A DNA stretch of 13,499 bases from assembly GCA_021793135.1 (NCBI GenBank), contig JAJYTI010000044.1, forward strand, positions 1 to 13,499, written 5' to 3'. A program made the position numbers and the translations under genes. The DNA is from Bacteroidota bacterium. Lineage in GTDB: Bacteria; Bacteroidota; Bacteroidia; Flavobacteriales; Flavobacteriaceae. The notes beneath the pieces are model-generated. The model searched no databases. It had not been told where the DNA came from and saw nothing but the letters and a program-made list of their open reading frames with translations. Position 1 is the first letter of the stretch; every line of letters begins with the position of its first letter. Shown here one piece after another: positions 13,218-13,499 of this stretch.

Positions 13218-13499
13218 ATGGTCAATAATAACCAAACTACAGAAACAATTTCGTTAGAAGAATACGGAATTCACAACACAAACGTAAAGTATCAGCTTTC
13301 ACCTGAAGAGCTGACTAAACTAACTGTCGATCAAGGACTGGGAAAAATGTCTTCTTTTGGCGCCGTGGCTGTTGAAACAGGAAAGTTCACAGGTAGATCT
13401 CCAAAAGATAGATTTATTGTTAAAGATGATATCACTAAGGATGAAGTATGGTGGGGAGATATCAACATTCCATTTTCTCCAGAGAAATTCGACGCATTG
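13218..13499 (+). CDS. pckA: phosphoenolpyruvate carboxykinase (ATP), N-terminal part
   Basis: The first 94 codons are present and the reading frame leaves the window open. The start is the ATG at 13218. GKFTGRSPKDRFIV (55-68) is the signature block of ATP-dependent PEPCK, whose Arg (R60 here) binds oxaloacetate/PEP, followed by VWWGDINIPFSPEKFD, also characteristic. The enzyme converts oxaloacetate and ATP to PEP, CO2 and ADP, the first committed step of gluconeogenesis. The nucleotide and metal sites lie beyond the window, so intactness cannot be judged. Confidence 0.95.
   Translation, partial: MVNNNQTTETISLEEYGIHNTNVKYQLSPEELTKLTVDQGLGKMSSFGAVAVETGKFTGRSPKDRFIVKDDITKDEVWWGDINIPFSPEKFDAL

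Overview
The window looks like a chromosomal segment of a marine-type Flavobacteriaceae (Bacteroidota). Supporting signs are strong A+T richness, the near absence of Shine-Dalgarno sequences, several TAnnTTTG-type -7 promoter boxes (upstream of leuS, the symporter and pckA), a long Bacteroidota-style LeuS, the ftsX-DUF3098 pair, and 'FG|Q'-type signal peptides. These are family-level judgements made by eye; no database search was run.

Layout. Positions 1-3430 are an accessory module on the minus strand: a XerC/D-like tyrosine recombinase (1670-2818), a structured site directly behind its stop codon (1615-1669), a single-gene unit carrying a secreted serine hydrolase of the beta-lactamase fold (160-1575), a large imperfect inverted repeat resembling an integron attC site (21-157), and the first bases of a further unit (1-27). 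Next to the recombinase, on the plus strand, lies a small zinc-finger protein (3060-3428). From 3489 on the content is ordinary chromosome: DUF3098 and ftsX (minus), divergent leuS, a YugP-type membrane metallopeptidase, a uracil-DNA-glycosylase-like protein, a bile acid:sodium symporter-type transporter (all plus), an SDR oxidoreductase and a saccharopine-dehydrogenase-type reductase (minus, likely one operon), a DUF423 membrane protein, and the start of ATP-dependent PEP carboxykinase (pckA, cut by the window end).

The item of most interest is the 1-1670 region. The serine hydrolase unit behaves like an integron gene cassette: short leader, one promoterless gene, and a 3' structured recombination-site-like repeat. 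The decisive detail is that its first 11 bases (minus strand, 1625-1615) are an exact reverse complement of the left arm of the repeat behind the gene (148-158). That is the logic of integron cassettes, where the two half-sites meet only in the excised circle. The adjacent recombinase has all six catalytic residues but lacks the extra segment that defines classical IntI and carries its own N-terminal extension. I therefore propose an integron-like cassette system run by a non-IntI, Bacteroidota-type recombinase. It sits where the usual continuation of the ftsX-DUF3098 cluster would be expected, suggesting insertion at that point.
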